Shown: piece after piece, positions 51,792 to 63,497 of the stretch
Layout of the letters: each line of letters begins with the position of its first letter
Position numbering within the stretch: position 1 is the first letter of the stretch
Assembly (NCBI RefSeq): GCF_019966535.1
Contig: NZ_JAIMID010000008.1
Coordinates: forward strand, 1 to 64,000
Reading direction: 5' to 3'
Origin: Mesobacterium pallidum
GTDB lineage: Bacteria > Pseudomonadota > Alphaproteobacteria > Rhodobacterales > Rhodobacteraceae
Length of the DNA: 64,000 nucleotides
The notes under the pieces: generated by a model
What the model was told of the DNA's origin: nothing
The model's input: only the letters and a program-made list of their open reading frames with translations
Database searches by the model: none
Made by a program: the position numbers and the translations under genes

Positions 51792-52244
51792 ATGACAGTC
51801 CTTTACGTCGATGCCGACGCCTGCCCGGTCAAGGAAGAGGCAGAGCGTGTCGCCACAAGGCACAATATCCGCATGTGCGTGGTGTCGAACGGCGGGCTGC
51901 GGCCCAGCCGAAACCCCTTGGTAGAGAATGTTATCGTGCCCGAAGGCCCGGACGTCGCCGACAAGTGGATCGCCGAACGGGCCGGCCCCGGGGACGTCAC
52001 GATCACCAGCGACATCCCGCTGGCCGCCGCCTGCGTCGAGGCCGGCGCGGTCGTGCTGAAACCGGACGGAGAGGTGCTGACCGCCGCGAACGTGGGCAAT
52101 GCGCTGGCCACGCGGAACCTGATGACCGACCTGCGCGCCGCCGATCCGTTCCGGCAGGGCGGCGGGCGGCCGTTTTCCAAGGCCGACCGCAGCCGGTTCC
52201 TGAACGCGCTGGAAACCGCGATCCGCAAGGCCAAGGCGGTCTGA
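51792..52244 (+). CDS. YaiI/YqxD family (DUF188) protein
   Basis: A 150-aa PIN-like protein with the family pattern [44 protein letters not shown] and the C-terminal [24 protein letters not shown] 51792 begins the family sequence. Function unproven; RNA or nuclease-related roles are proposed by fold. Confidence 0.9.
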   Translation: MTVLYVDADACPVKEEAERVATRHNIRMCVVSNGGLRPSRNPLVENVIVPEGPDVADKWIAERAGPGDVTITSDIPLAAACVEAGAVVLKPDGEVLTAANVGNALATRNLMTDLRAADPFRQGGGRPFSKADRSRFLNALETAIRKAKAV

Positions 52245-52316
52245 CCGCCCGTCCGTCGCAATCCGCTTGCCCCCGGCGGCCCGGGGTTGCACCCTTGGCC
52301 CCGGAAAGGGGGCATC

Positions 52317-53231
52317 ATGAGCTTTACCCACATCACCTTCGAGGCGGGCGAGGCCCGGATGGACTGGCTGGGCCTCTGCGCGGCCTTTGACGCGGGGCAC
52401 AGGCTGCCGAAAGCCGAGATCGCGGACAGTTTCCTCTACCGCACGCCCGATACGCTGCTGAGCCGCGCCGCCTGGATCGACGGGCTGGGCGTGGCGGTCA
52501 AGTCGGCGACGATCTTTCCCGGCAATGCCGAGGCGGGCAAGCCGGTGGTCGGCGGGGTGGTGAACCTGCTCTCCGATACCGACGGGTCGCTCGAGGCGGT
52601 CATCGACTTTCACCTCGTGACCAAGTGGAAGACCGCCGGAGATTCGCTTTGCGCCGCGCTCAAGCTGGCCCCGCCCAAGGTCAGCCGCATCCTGATCGTC
52701 GGCGCCGGCGCGGTCGCCCAGTCGCTGCGCGAGGCCTACGGGGCGGGCTTTCCCGAGGCCAGTTTTGCCGTCTGGAACCGGACCGGCACGCGGGCCCATG
52801 ACCTGGCCGAGCGCTACCCGGGCATGGAGGTCGAGACCGACCTGGGAGAGGCCGTCGCCAGTGCCGACATCGTCACCTGCGCGACCATGTCCACCGACCC
52901 GGTGATCCGCGGCAGCTGGCTGCGCCCCGACCAGCATATCGACCTGATCGGCGCCTATCGCCCCGACATGCGCGAAGCGGATGACGTGGCGCTGAAACGC
53001 GCCCGCATCTTCGTCGACAGCTACGACACCACCATCGGCCATATCGGAGAGCTCAAGATCCCCCTCGCCGGCGGTGCGATCACCCGCGAAGACGTGCTGG
53101 CGGATTACTACCAGCCCGCGGCTTTCACCCGCGCGCCGGGGGACATCACGCTGTTCAAGAACGGCGGCGGGGCGCATCTGGACCTGATGACCAGCCGCTA
53201 CATCCTCGACCTCGTTCGCGGCGCCGCATGA
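52317..53231 (+). CDS. Ornithine cyclodeaminase / mu-crystallin family protein
   Basis: A 304-aa NAD(P)-dependent protein. The Rossmann motif is RILIVGAGAVAQSLREAYG, and the substrate lysine lies in SATIFPGN-type context (AVKSATIFPG). It resembles ornithine cyclodeaminase and ketimine reductase/alanine dehydrogenase members; the true substrate cannot be told. It overlaps the following alpha/beta hydrolase gene by 4 bases, so the two probably form an operon. Confidence 0.85.
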   Translation: MSFTHITFEAGEARMDWLGLCAAFDAGHRLPKAEIADSFLYRTPDTLLSRAAWIDGLGVAVKSATIFPGNAEAGKPVVGGVVNLLSDTDGSLEAVIDFHLVTKWKTAGDSLCAALKLAPPKVSRILIVGAGAVAQSLREAYGAGFPEASFAVWNRTGTRAHDLAERYPGMEVETDLGEAVASADIVTCATMSTDPVIRGSWLRPDQHIDLIGAYRPDMREADDVALKRARIFVDSYDTTIGHIGELKIPLAGGAITREDVLADYYQPAAFTRAPGDITLFKNGGGAHLDLMTSRYILDLVRGAA

Positions 53232-54148
53232 TCTGGCTGCTGCCCCTCGCGCTGGCCATTGCCGCGCCCTTCGTGGTCGAGGCGCTGCGCCCGGCCATGA
53301 CCGACGCGGTGCGGGCCGACCGGAAGGGGTCGTTCGCCAGGCTGTCGCGGGGCGTCACCCGCTACCGCTGGTACGGGCGCGGCGGCGGACCGGTGGCGGT
53401 GATGGTGCATGGGCTGACCACGCCATCGTTCGTCTGGCATGCGCTGGCGACGGACCTGGCCGAGGCAGGCTACCGCGTGCTGACCTATGACCTTTACGGC
53501 CGGGGGCTGTCGGATCGCCCGCCGGGGCGGCAGGACCGGGCGTTCTTTCTGGGTCAGTTCGAGGAATTGCTGGAAAACCAGGGGCTGAAAAGCCCGGTCC
53601 TGCTGGTCGGTTATTCCATGGGCGGCGCCATCGCCACGACCTATGCCGCCGCGCACCCCGAGAGGGTGCGCCAGCTGGTGCTGCTGGCGCCTGCCGGCAC
53701 CGGGCTGCAACTGGGCCGCATCGCCAGGATGATGCGCGATGTGCCGGTGCTGGGCGACTGGCTGATGCTGACGCTTTACGGTCGGGGGCACCGCCGAGCG
53801 ATCGCCCGCGAACGCGCGGCCTTTCCCAAGGCTGCCCCCGTCCACGACCGGCAAGAGGACGAACTGCGCTGGCGCGGCTTCCTGCCCGCCGTGCTGTCGA
53901 GCTTGCGCGGTATGCTGTCCGAGGACCTGTCGGCGGACCACGCCGCCGTCCGCGCGGCGGGCCTGCCCGTTCTGGCGATCTGGGGCGAGGACGACGCCGT
54001 CATCCCGATCTGGCACATGGGGCGGCTGGCGCAATGGAACCGCACGGCCCGGCACGAGGCGATCCCCGGCGCGGGCCACGGTTTGCCCTACACCCATCCC
54101 GGCCGGGTCGCGGCCGAGATCCGAAGCTTTCTCGACGAGGCGCGTTAG
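53228..54148 (+). CDS. Alpha/beta hydrolase
   Basis: A 306-aa hydrolase with an N-terminal hydrophobic anchor (MIWLLPLALAIAAPFVVEAL). Catalytic triad: Ser130 in LVGYSMGGAIA, Asp in WGEDDAVIP, His in GAGHGLPYTHP. The oxyanion-side HGLTTPSFVW is present. Substrate unknown. Its stop overlaps the convergent MFS gene by 4 bases. Confidence 0.9.
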   Translation: MIWLLPLALAIAAPFVVEALRPAMTDAVRADRKGSFARLSRGVTRYRWYGRGGGPVAVMVHGLTTPSFVWHALATDLAEAGYRVLTYDLYGRGLSDRPPGRQDRAFFLGQFEELLENQGLKSPVLLVGYSMGGAIATTYAAAHPERVRQLVLLAPAGTGLQLGRIARMMRDVPVLGDWLMLTLYGRGHRRAIARERAAFPKAAPVHDRQEDELRWRGFLPAVLSSLRGMLSEDLSADHAAVRAAGLPVLAIWGEDDAVIPIWHMGRLAQWNRTARHEAIPGAGHGLPYTHPGRVAAEIRSFLDEAR

Positions 54149-55383
54149 GCCAGGACGGGCTGGGCGCGGGTCTCGCGGATCGGCAGGTGGATGATGGCCG
54201 AAAAGGCCCCAACGCCGACGCCGATCCACCAGACCAGCGTGTAATCCCCGTAGACGTCGTACATCCGGCCGCCCAGCCAGACGCCCATGAAGCTGCCCAG
54301 CTGGTGACTGAAAAACACGATTCCGTAAAGCGTCCCCATGTAGCGCAGCCCATACAGATGCGCCACGAGGGCCGAGGTCAGCGGCACGGTCGCCAGCCAG
54401 AGCGAGCCCATCGCCGCCGAGAAGACCAGCACCGAAACCGGCGTGATCGGCAGCATGATGAACAGGCCAGCGGCGATGGTGCGCAGCGTGTAGACCGACG
54501 CCAACAGGTACTTGCGCGGGAAACGGTTGCCCAGCCAGCCGGCCAGAAGCGTGCCCGCGATGTTGAAGAAGCCGATCACCGCAATGGCCATGGCGCCCAG
54601 TGCCGAGGTCGTGGTGATCCCGATGGAATGCAGCACGCCGCCCTGAAGAATCGGCCCGCACATCTCGGTCACCAGGGCCGGGAAATGCGCGGTGACAAAG
54701 CCCAGCTGGTATCCGCACGAGAAAAAGCCGAGGAAGATCATCGCGTAGGACGGATCGCGCGCGGCGCGGGCAAGGATCTGGCCCATCGTCTCTTCCAGCT
54801 CGGCCCGGCTGGCAGGCTGGGGCACGCGCACACCGGGCACGAGCGCCAGCATCGCGATCAGCGCGGCGGCAAAGATCAGGAAGACGGTCTGCCACGAGAC
54901 GAACCCCAGCAGGATCTCGGCCAGCGGCGGTCCGACGATCTGCCCGGCGGACCCGGCAGCCGTTGCGATGGCCAGCGCCATCGACCGGTTCGCGTCCGAG
55001 CTGGCCCGCCCGACCACGGCCAGGATCACGCCCAACCCGGTCCCGGCGATGCCGAAGCCCACGAGGATCTCGTAGAACTGGTGCTCGGCCGGCGTCACGG
55101 CGAAAGACGACAGCACCAGCCCCAGCGCATAGACCAGCGCGCCCAGCACGATGGCCTTGCGGTCGCCGAAGCGTTCGGCAATCGCGCTGAAGATCGGCTG
55201 ACCGATCCCCCAGGCGAGGTTCTGGATCGCGATGGCGAAGGAGAACTCGGTGCGCAGCCAGCCGAATTCCTCGGCGATCGGGATCTGGAAGACACCGAAA
55301 CTGGCCCGGACCGCAAAGCTGATCAGGATGATGAAGCACCCGGCCAGCAGCACCGGTGTCACGAGGGGTTGTCTGTCTTGCAT
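54145..55383 (-). CDS. MFS transporter
   Basis: A 412-aa protein with 12 predicted helices; the 2-3 loop-type motif lies around GIGQPIFSAIAERFGDRKAIVLGALVYALG. The start at 55383 (MQDRQPLVTPVLLAG) gives a short cytoplasmic N-terminus; a longer frame from 55461 adds an unlikely tail. Similar to OFA/monocarboxylate-type MFS proteins; substrate not evident. Confidence 0.87.
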   Translation of the reverse strand: MQDRQPLVTPVLLAGCFIILISFAVRASFGVFQIPIAEEFGWLRTEFSFAIAIQNLAWGIGQPIFSAIAERFGDRKAIVLGALVYALGLVLSSFAVTPAEHQFYEILVGFGIAGTGLGVILAVVGRASSDANRSMALAIATAAGSAGQIVGPPLAEILLGFVSWQTVFLIFAAALIAMLALVPGVRVPQPASRAELEETMGQILARAARDPSYAMIFLGFFSCGYQLGFVTAHFPALVTEMCGPILQGGVLHSIGITTTSALGAMAIAVIGFFNIAGTLLAGWLGNRFPRKYLLASVYTLRTIAAGLFIMLPITPVSVLVFSAAMGSLWLATVPLTSALVAHLYGLRYMGTLYGIVFFSHQLGSFMGVWLGGRMYDVYGDYTLVWWIGVGVGAFSAIIHLPIRETRAQPVLA

Positions 55384-55492
55384 CGCGCGCACTCCCAATG
55401 CGGATGGTTTTGCGCGGATAATCGCGTTGGTCAATCGTTCAAATGTGCGCCCGTGCATCACAAGACGTGATGCACGGGGCCGTTCGGGGCGG

Positions 55493-57130
55493 TTACTCGG
55501 CCGCTTCGCTGATTGCGCCGAAGCCCTGGGCCGCCAGGAATCCCGACAGCTGCCGCTGCGCCACTTCCGATGGCGGCAGGGTCTGGCCCGCGTCGCGGAA
55601 GGTCATCCGCAGCACGGTCGCGGCGTTCGGGTCGCGGTCTTCACGCGGGCGCCAGTCGGCGTCCAGATGGTCGGCCAAGTGCACCTCGGAGACGTGTTTT
55701 CCCCCGCGATAGAGACGAATGACCGGATGGATGAAGGCGTCCGGCGTCTCTCCGTTCACGTTGTGCGACCGTTTGACGTGCAGCGAGTTGCCGCCGAAAT
55801 CGCCGTATTCCAGCGTCACGGTCAGGTAGTCACGGCCAGCGATCCCCGGCGCCTCGTGCACCCAGGCCAGCGGCACGTCCTGGTAGGACAGCCCCGCGTC
55901 CGCGCCGTCGAGCACGATCGCGTCGGTCATGAAGCCCGGTTGCAGGAACAGCCCGGCGTTGGTCGACAGCCGGTCGATGATCGCCGTGGTCAGCTCTTGC
56001 GTGCCCGTGGGCAGGGTCGTGGTCGGGTAGGCTTCGCCCGTGACGCGGCCGGCCACGAACTGCGCGAGGCATGCGACGTTGTGGCGGAAGCCGTGGACAA
56101 AGCCCGACATGGTCTTCTTGAAATCGCGCGCCTGCATGATCGTGCCGGCAAAGAACAGGCCCGGGGTGCTTTCGCTTTCCCACTGAGCGGTCATCACCGG
56201 GAACTTGTCCATGTGGCAGAGCGCAGGGCGGATGTCCTCGGCAAAGATGTCGGCGTCAAAGCGGAAGCCGGTGCAACCGATGATGTGGTCATAGGTCAGC
56301 ACGATCTCGTGCCCCTCGGCCGCGCCCATGGCGGCGGTCACGGTGTAAACCTCGCCGGTCTTCTCGACCTTGGTCACGCGCGCGTCGATCACCGCGTTCT
56401 GCGATTTCAGCTGGTAGGTGTCGAGGAAGTTGTTGTTGACCGCCCGCAGGTGGCCGACAAAGTGGGTCTGCCAGGCGAACTTGACCGGGTTCGGCGACAT
56501 CACGTGGATCGACGCGGCATGTTCGATCAGCGAATCCGCCGTCTCGAAGGCCGAGTTGCCCTTGCCGAGGATCAGCACGCGCTTGTTGTCGTAGGTTTCC
56601 GGCGTCGGGTCGAAATCCACGTAGTTGTCGAAATGCTCGGACCCTTCGATCCCCGCGTCCCAGGGCTGCGACACGCCGGTCGCGACGATCACCTGGCCGG
56701 CGCGGGTCACGCTGCCGTCGGCGCAGCGGACCGTGAACATGTCGTCGGGCTTGGATATCTCGACCACATCGGCGTCGCAGCGGATGTTGTCGCCAAGCAA
56801 CGCCGCGAAATCCTCGGCGTAGCGCACGAATTCGTCGGCAGGCGGAAAGTACTTCCGGCTGTAATCGCCAAAGTTGAGGCCTTCGTCGTTGATCAGCGAA
56901 TTCCAGTCATACCGCAGGCGCGTGACGGGGTCCGAAAGCCCGGTGTGCACCTTGTTGATCGAGATGAACTGGCGATGCCGCGGGAACTTGCGGAAAAAGC
57001 TGCAGACCTTGGGTCCGCGTTCGAGGATCTGGTAGGAAATCCCCTTCTTTCCAAGTAAGTATCCCGCCTGCAGCCCGGCCGGACCCGAGCCGATAATGCA
57101 GACGTCAACCATGTGTTCGCGCTGTGTCAT
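55493..57130 (-). CDS. FAD-dependent oxidoreductase (FOXRED2-like)
   Basis: A 545-aa flavoprotein with the FAD GxGxxG motif IIGSGPAGLQAGYLLG near the N-terminus and a second nucleotide-binding motif VLILGKGNSAFETADSL at about residue 180. The segments RHRQFISINK, RYDWNSLI and FGDYSRKYFPPADEFVRYAEDFA resemble the FOXRED2/ERFAD group, which in animals handles misfolded proteins; bacterial members are uncharacterised. An AAGGA site precedes the ATG at 57130; an internal ATG at 57112 is the alternative. Confidence 0.82.
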   Translation of the reverse strand: MTQREHMVDVCIIGSGPAGLQAGYLLGKKGISYQILERGPKVCSFFRKFPRHRQFISINKVHTGLSDPVTRLRYDWNSLINDEGLNFGDYSRKYFPPADEFVRYAEDFAALLGDNIRCDADVVEISKPDDMFTVRCADGSVTRAGQVIVATGVSQPWDAGIEGSEHFDNYVDFDPTPETYDNKRVLILGKGNSAFETADSLIEHAASIHVMSPNPVKFAWQTHFVGHLRAVNNNFLDTYQLKSQNAVIDARVTKVEKTGEVYTVTAAMGAAEGHEIVLTYDHIIGCTGFRFDADIFAEDIRPALCHMDKFPVMTAQWESESTPGLFFAGTIMQARDFKKTMSGFVHGFRHNVACLAQFVAGRVTGEAYPTTTLPTGTQELTTAIIDRLSTNAGLFLQPGFMTDAIVLDGADAGLSYQDVPLAWVHEAPGIAGRDYLTVTLEYGDFGGNSLHVKRSHNVNGETPDAFIHPVIRLYRGGKHVSEVHLADHLDADWRPREDRDPNAATVLRMTFRDAGQTLPPSEVAQRQLSGFLAAQGFGAISEAAE

Positions 57131-57316
57131 GAGTGTCCTTGACCCTTCCTGGGACGCCGTCCTGGCGCCCGTGACCCCAATTTTCAATCAAAGGTAAACG
57201 GGGGTTTCGCGCGGCTGCAACATGCTAATTCGCCTGCGCGACGAATTTTCCGGTGGCACGTTGCGTGGAGTGGGCGGGACGCCCATGGCTTGGCCTTATC
57301 GCAGGGTTGCGCGGTC

Positions 57317-57343
57317 GGGGCGAAGGCGCCTGGCCTTCGCCCC
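57317..57343. terminator. Strong hairpin after the VOC gene
   Basis: GGGGCGAAGGC (57317-57327) pairs perfectly with GCCTTCGCCCC (57333-57343) around a 5-base loop, starting 7 bases after the VOC gene stop on the minus strand. No T-run. Likely terminator or mRNA-stabilising structure. Confidence 0.6.
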
Positions 57344-57349
57344 GGGGGG

Positions 57350-58216
57350 TCATCCCAGCCGGATCCGGGTGCCCCAATCGTCCTCGAAGGAATCGGCCGC
57401 ACCGCCGTCGCGTCGGACCAGTTGCACGAAATCCAGACCCGTTTCGCGGTCGGACCGCCGCCCGGCGCCGGCACTGAGCCACTGGTTCACCGCGATGTGG
57501 TGATGGTAGCCGCCGGTCGACAGGAACACCGCGTCGTCGCGGCTGCTGACCGCGTCGAATCCCAGCGTCTCGCGCCACCAGCGCCCGGCGCGAGGCGCGT
57601 TGCCGACCTTGAGGTGAACATGCCCGACCGACGTCCCCTCCGGCGCGCCGCGCCAGCTGGGGGGCATGGTCCCGAGCGTGCCCATGATCCCCTGCACGTC
57701 AAGCGCATAGGTGCCCATCCGGACCTTGCCGCCTGTCTATTCCCAGCTTTGCTGCGGGGTATCGGCATAGATCTCGACGCCGTTGCCCTCGGGATCGGTG
57801 AGGTAGATCGCCTCGCTCACCCGGTGGTTCGCGGTGCCGGACACGGGGATCATCGCGTCCATCGCCATCGCGATCCAGTTGGCCAGGTCCCGGCGCGACG
57901 GCAGCAGGAAGGCGGTGTGGAACAGTCCCGCCTCGCGCGGGCCGGCCAGGGTCAGCCCGTCCTGCTGGATCAGGGCCAGCAGCGGCGTCGTGCCGGCGCC
58001 CAGCCAGATCGTGTCGCCGTCGCGGGCAAGCTCGCGCAGGCCCACTGCCTCGGCGTACCAGGCAGCCAGTGCCTCGGCGTCGCGGGTGCGCAGGCCCACC
58101 TGGCCCACGTGGATCGGCGCCGACAGCGGCAGGGCATTGCCCGCCGCCGCCAGCCCCGGCAGGGAGGAGGCAAGCGCCGCGGCGCCCGCCCCCAGGATCA
58201 CGTCCCGTCTCTGCAT
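57350..58216 (-). pseudogene. VOC family (glyoxalase/dioxygenase-like) gene split by an in-frame TAG
   Basis: Two halves in the same frame encode one VOC protein of about 288 residues. The first half (58216-57740) starts with a twin-arginine-like signal MQRRDVILGAGAAALASS and ends GNGVEIYADTPQQSWE; after TAG at 57739-57737 the frame continues TGGKVRMGTYALDV to the normal end IRLG at 57350, with metal-ligand segments HVGQVGLRTRD, VEIYAD and VGHVHLKVGN all kept. In relatives a Trp stands near this place, and TGG to TAG is one base. It may be a recent pseudogene or a sequencing error. Confidence 0.8.
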
Positions 58217-58665
58217 CACAGCTCCTTCCGCAGCAGGTGGTCGACCGAGAAGCGGCCGCCGCCCCGGGCGAGGAAGGTGAGGGTCACCGCCGACCAGATC
58301 AGCGCCAGCTCGGCGCCGCCATATCCCTGGCCCAGGGCGACCCAGTGGAAATAGGCGGCCACGAGCAGGATAACCGTAGCGCCGCCGGCGGCAAGCCGAG
58401 TCAGCAGGCCGAGGACCAGCAGGGCGCCGCTGGTGAACTCGGTCACCGACAGCAGGATCGACCAGAGCCAGCCGGGCGCAAAGCCCAGGCCGGCAACCAT
58501 GTCGGCCGCGCCGGTGGGGTTCTGGATCTTAGGCCAGCCGTGGACCATCAGGGCAATGCCGCAGATGACGCGCAGCCAGAGAAGGGCCAGCGGGGTGGCG
58601 GCGGCGTAGAGCGGGGCGAGGGCCGGCAGCAGCAGCGCCGGGCGGGTCTGGGTGGTATCGGTCAT
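58216..58665 (-). CDS. DoxX family membrane protein
   Basis: A 149-aa four-helix DoxX protein (LLWLRVICGIALMVHGWPKIQNP at helix 1, then LLSVTEFTSGALLVLGLLTRLAAGGATVILLVAAYFHW). The GGAG at about 58673 favours the second Met (58665) over 58671 because of spacing. Stop and VOC start overlap by one base, so it lies in an operon with the VOC gene. Confidence 0.87.
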   Translation of the reverse strand: MTDTTQTRPALLLPALAPLYAAATPLALLWLRVICGIALMVHGWPKIQNPTGAADMVAGLGFAPGWLWSILLSVTEFTSGALLVLGLLTRLAAGGATVILLVAAYFHWVALGQGYGGAELALIWSAVTLTFLARGGGRFSVDHLLRKEL

Positions 58666-58745
58666 TTTCATATCTCCATGAGGTGCGATCGCCCGGAGGC
58701 GTCGCTTTCGTCAGGCGCGAAGGCGCCGCGTGCGTGGGATGGAGA

Positions 58746-59051
58746 TCAGACGCGCGGAGGTCGCCTGTCGGGCCGTATCACCCGGCCCTGCCTCGGGGCG
58801 ACGACCGGCGCCGGGGCCAGCGCGGTCTGCTCGGCGGCGCGCAGGGGGATCTGCGCACCCACCGGGACGACGCAGGTCAGGCAGGGCTTTTCAGCCGCGG
58901 TCCGGGTCGGCGCGGCCGTTCCGGGTGCGGCGCAGACATCAGAGATGGTGACGTTGCCCGAGCACGCGGCCGTGGCCCCGGCCTGCACCGGCAGCAGGGC
59001 CTGCAGCAGGATCGTGGTCAGAAACAGGCATAGCGTGCGGCAGCGCAACAT
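58746..59051 (-). CDS. Small secreted Cys-containing protein
   Basis: A 101-aa ORF with GGAG before ATG 59051, a signal peptide (LCLFLTTILLQALLPVQAGA) and four cysteines in the mature part (AACSGNVTISDVC and CLTCVV). No family recognised. It lies between gyrB and doxX in the same direction. The length, signal and ribosome site make it a probable real gene. Confidence 0.6.
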   Translation of the reverse strand: MLRCRTLCLFLTTILLQALLPVQAGATAACSGNVTISDVCAAPGTAAPTRTAAEKPCLTCVVPVGAQIPLRAAEQTALAPAPVVAPRQGRVIRPDRRPPRV

Positions 59052-59120
59052 GCGTGCTCCGGTCTGTGGCTCACGGCTTTAGGTGACGCCGCAGCGCAGA
59101 AACCGCAAGACCCCGAGGCC

Positions 59121-59144
59121 GCGCCTCACACACAGGTGAGGCGC
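59121..59144 (-). terminator. Hairpin after gyrB
   Basis: GCGCCTCAC (59121-59129) and GTGAGGCGC (59136-59144) pair perfectly around 6 bases, 21 bases beyond the gyrB stop. No T-run is seen, so it is a candidate terminator only. Confidence 0.5.
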
Positions 59145-59164
59145 GCGGGCGCACAGGGGCGGGA

Positions 59165-61658
<2,494 letters not shown>

Positions 61659-61706
61659 GCGATTGGCACAATATTTAGTGCCCTGACAGGGCCGATTCGC
61701 GCCGCG

Positions 61707-62327
61707 TCAGGTAAAGGGGATGACCAGCCCCACGAGGACCAGCAGCCAGCCCGCCGTGACGTTCATCCGGCGGATCGCGGTGGGCGAGGAAAGCAGCCGC
61801 TTCGCCCGGTCGATCGACAGGCCGAGGACAAGGTTTCCGAACAGCGGGATCACCGCCGACAGGCCTGCGATGGCGGCGATGTCGGGCCAGCGCAGGGCCC
61901 CGAGGTCGAAGAAGCCCGGCAGCATCCCCATGTAGAACAGGATCGCCTTGGGATTGCCGATGATGACGGCCAACCCGGCGGCAAAGCCCGCCCACATGCC
62001 CGGCCGCGTCAGCCGCGAATTGCTTGCGATGGTCTTGCTGGCGTTCTTCAGCACCAGCCAACCCATGATCAGGAAGGTCGCGCAGGCCACCCATTTCAAC
62101 AGCTCGAGGAAGCCGCCGTAAAGGCCGACGATCCAGCTGACGCCGAGAATGGCCAGGAGGCTCCAGAGCACGTCACCGATCACCACGCCAAGCGCAAGCG
62201 GCCAGGCGGCGTGGAACCCGCCGGACATGGAACGGGCGATCAGCGCCACCCAGACCGGGCCGGGGGTCAGGAACAGCACCAGCAGCGCCCCGGCATAAAG
62301 CGTCAGGTCCCAGGCGGTCACGGTCAT
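61707..62327 (-). CDS. LysE family translocator
   Basis: A 206-aa six-helix exporter with the RhtB/LysE start LYAGALLVLFLTPGPVWVALIARSMSGG and IGNPKAILFYMGMLPGFF. Probably exports amino acids or related compounds. It overlaps recF by 4 bases. A GCCCTG..CAGGGC palindrome (61680-61692) lies just after its stop. Confidence 0.9.
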   Translation of the reverse strand: MTVTAWDLTLYAGALLVLFLTPGPVWVALIARSMSGGFHAAWPLALGVVIGDVLWSLLAILGVSWIVGLYGGFLELLKWVACATFLIMGWLVLKNASKTIASNSRLTRPGMWAGFAAGLAVIIGNPKAILFYMGMLPGFFDLGALRWPDIAAIAGLSAVIPLFGNLVLGLSIDRAKRLLSSPTAIRRMNVTAGWLLVLVGLVIPFT

Positions 62328-63430
62328 TCCAGCATCTCCACGTGGCTGATCCCGGCCTCGTCGGTCACGTGGATCCTCTGGGCGCGATCCCCCAGGTCTT
62401 CGAACAGCTCCGGGCCCGTGCCCGTCATCCAGGCCTGCGCGCCCAGGGCGCAGATCTCGTCGTAAAGCGCCGCGCGGCGGGCGGAGTCAAGATGGGCCGA
62501 CACCTCGTCGAGCAGCAAGAGCGGTGGCGCCCCGAACCCGCCCGCCAACGCCCGCGCATTGGCGAGGATCAGCGAAACCAGCAGCGCCTTCTGCTCCCCG
62601 GTCGAGCAATCCCTGGCCGGCACGCCCTTGGCGGCATAGACCGCCGCCAGGTCGCTGCGATGCGGCCCGACCAGCGTGCGGCCCGCCATCATGTCGCGCG
62701 GCCGGCTCTCGGCCAGCGCGTCCGCCAGCGCCTCGGCGCTTGCGGGCATCTCGCCCTCGGACTGGATCAGCTCCAGCTCGGCGGCGGGAAAGGCGGTCTC
62801 GGCCGCCTCCTGCGCCGCCCGCAGCGCCTCCAGCGCCGCCTGCCGGGCCACATGGATCGCCGCGCCCGCCTCGGCCATCTGCCCTTCCAGCGCGCGATAC
62901 CAATGGGCATCGCGCACCTGGTCCTTCAGCAGGCGATTGCGCTCGCGCATGGCCTTCTCGTAGGTCAGGGAGGCATCGGCATGTCCCGGCTCGAAGCTCA
63001 GCGTCGCGCGGTCGAGGAACCGGCGCCGTCCCTCGGCCCCCTCGATCCAGAGCCGGTCCATGGACGGCACCAGCCACAGCACCCGCGCCAGCCGCCCCAG
63101 CGTGACCTGCCCCGCGCTCTTGCCATCGACCCGCACCTGCCGCGCCGCGCCCTTGTCGGACCAGGTCTCGACCTCGTGCACGGCGCCCAGCGTGTGCAGC
63201 AGGCCCGACACCTTCCAGCCCAGCGCCTCGGGCCGTCGCGTCATCTCCTCCGCGCTCGACCGGCGCAGGCCGCGCCCCGGGGACATCAGCGACACCGCCT
63301 CGAGGATGTTGGTCTTGCCCGCGCCGTTCGGCCCATAGATCGCCACCGGCCGCCCGTCGCAGGCCATGGCGGCCCGCTTGTGCGACCGGAAATGCGACAG
63401 GCTCAGGGACGAAAGGTACAGCTGTCCCAT
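62324..63430 (-). CDS. recF: DNA replication and repair protein RecF
   Basis: A 368-aa SMC-like ATPase with Walker A YGPNGAGKTNILEAVSLM, signature STGEQKALLVSLILANA and Walker B LLLLDEVSAHLD. It works with RecO/RecR in loading RecA at gaps. It follows dnaN in the standard dnaA-dnaN-recF order. Confidence 0.96.
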   Translation of the reverse strand: MGQLYLSSLSLSHFRSHKRAAMACDGRPVAIYGPNGAGKTNILEAVSLMSPGRGLRRSSAEEMTRRPEALGWKVSGLLHTLGAVHEVETWSDKGAARQVRVDGKSAGQVTLGRLARVLWLVPSMDRLWIEGAEGRRRFLDRATLSFEPGHADASLTYEKAMRERNRLLKDQVRDAHWYRALEGQMAEAGAAIHVARQAALEALRAAQEAAETAFPAAELELIQSEGEMPASAEALADALAESRPRDMMAGRTLVGPHRSDLAAVYAAKGVPARDCSTGEQKALLVSLILANARALAGGFGAPPLLLLDEVSAHLDSARRAALYDEICALGAQAWMTGTGPELFEDLGDRAQRIHVTDEAGISHVEMLE

Positions 63431-63441
63431 CGTCCCCTGCC

Positions 63442-63487
63442 TTCATTATTCCGAAAATACTCCCGCCGGAGGCCTGAAATCTCCGGC
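63442..63487 (-). terminator. Hairpin plus GGAGTATTT element between dnaN and recF
   Basis: On the minus strand GCCGGAG and CTCCGGC (63487-63481 and 63471-63465) form a 7-bp perfect stem with a 9-base loop, followed by GGGAGTATTTTCGGAATAATGAA to 63442. This is the second copy of the element seen after dctM (20 of 22 bases identical in the tail). Confidence 0.65.
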
Positions 63488-63497
63488 AAGACGGGTC

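Noticed and set aside
57718..57736. Separate small VOC gene starting at ATG 57718
   Set aside because: The ATG is in the frame of the interrupted gene and no ribosome site precedes it; one split gene explains both halves better than two genes.
61680..61692. GCCCTG-A-CAGGGC palindrome as a firm lysE terminator
   Set aside because: The stem is short and no T-run follows on the minus strand, so it is mentioned only as context.
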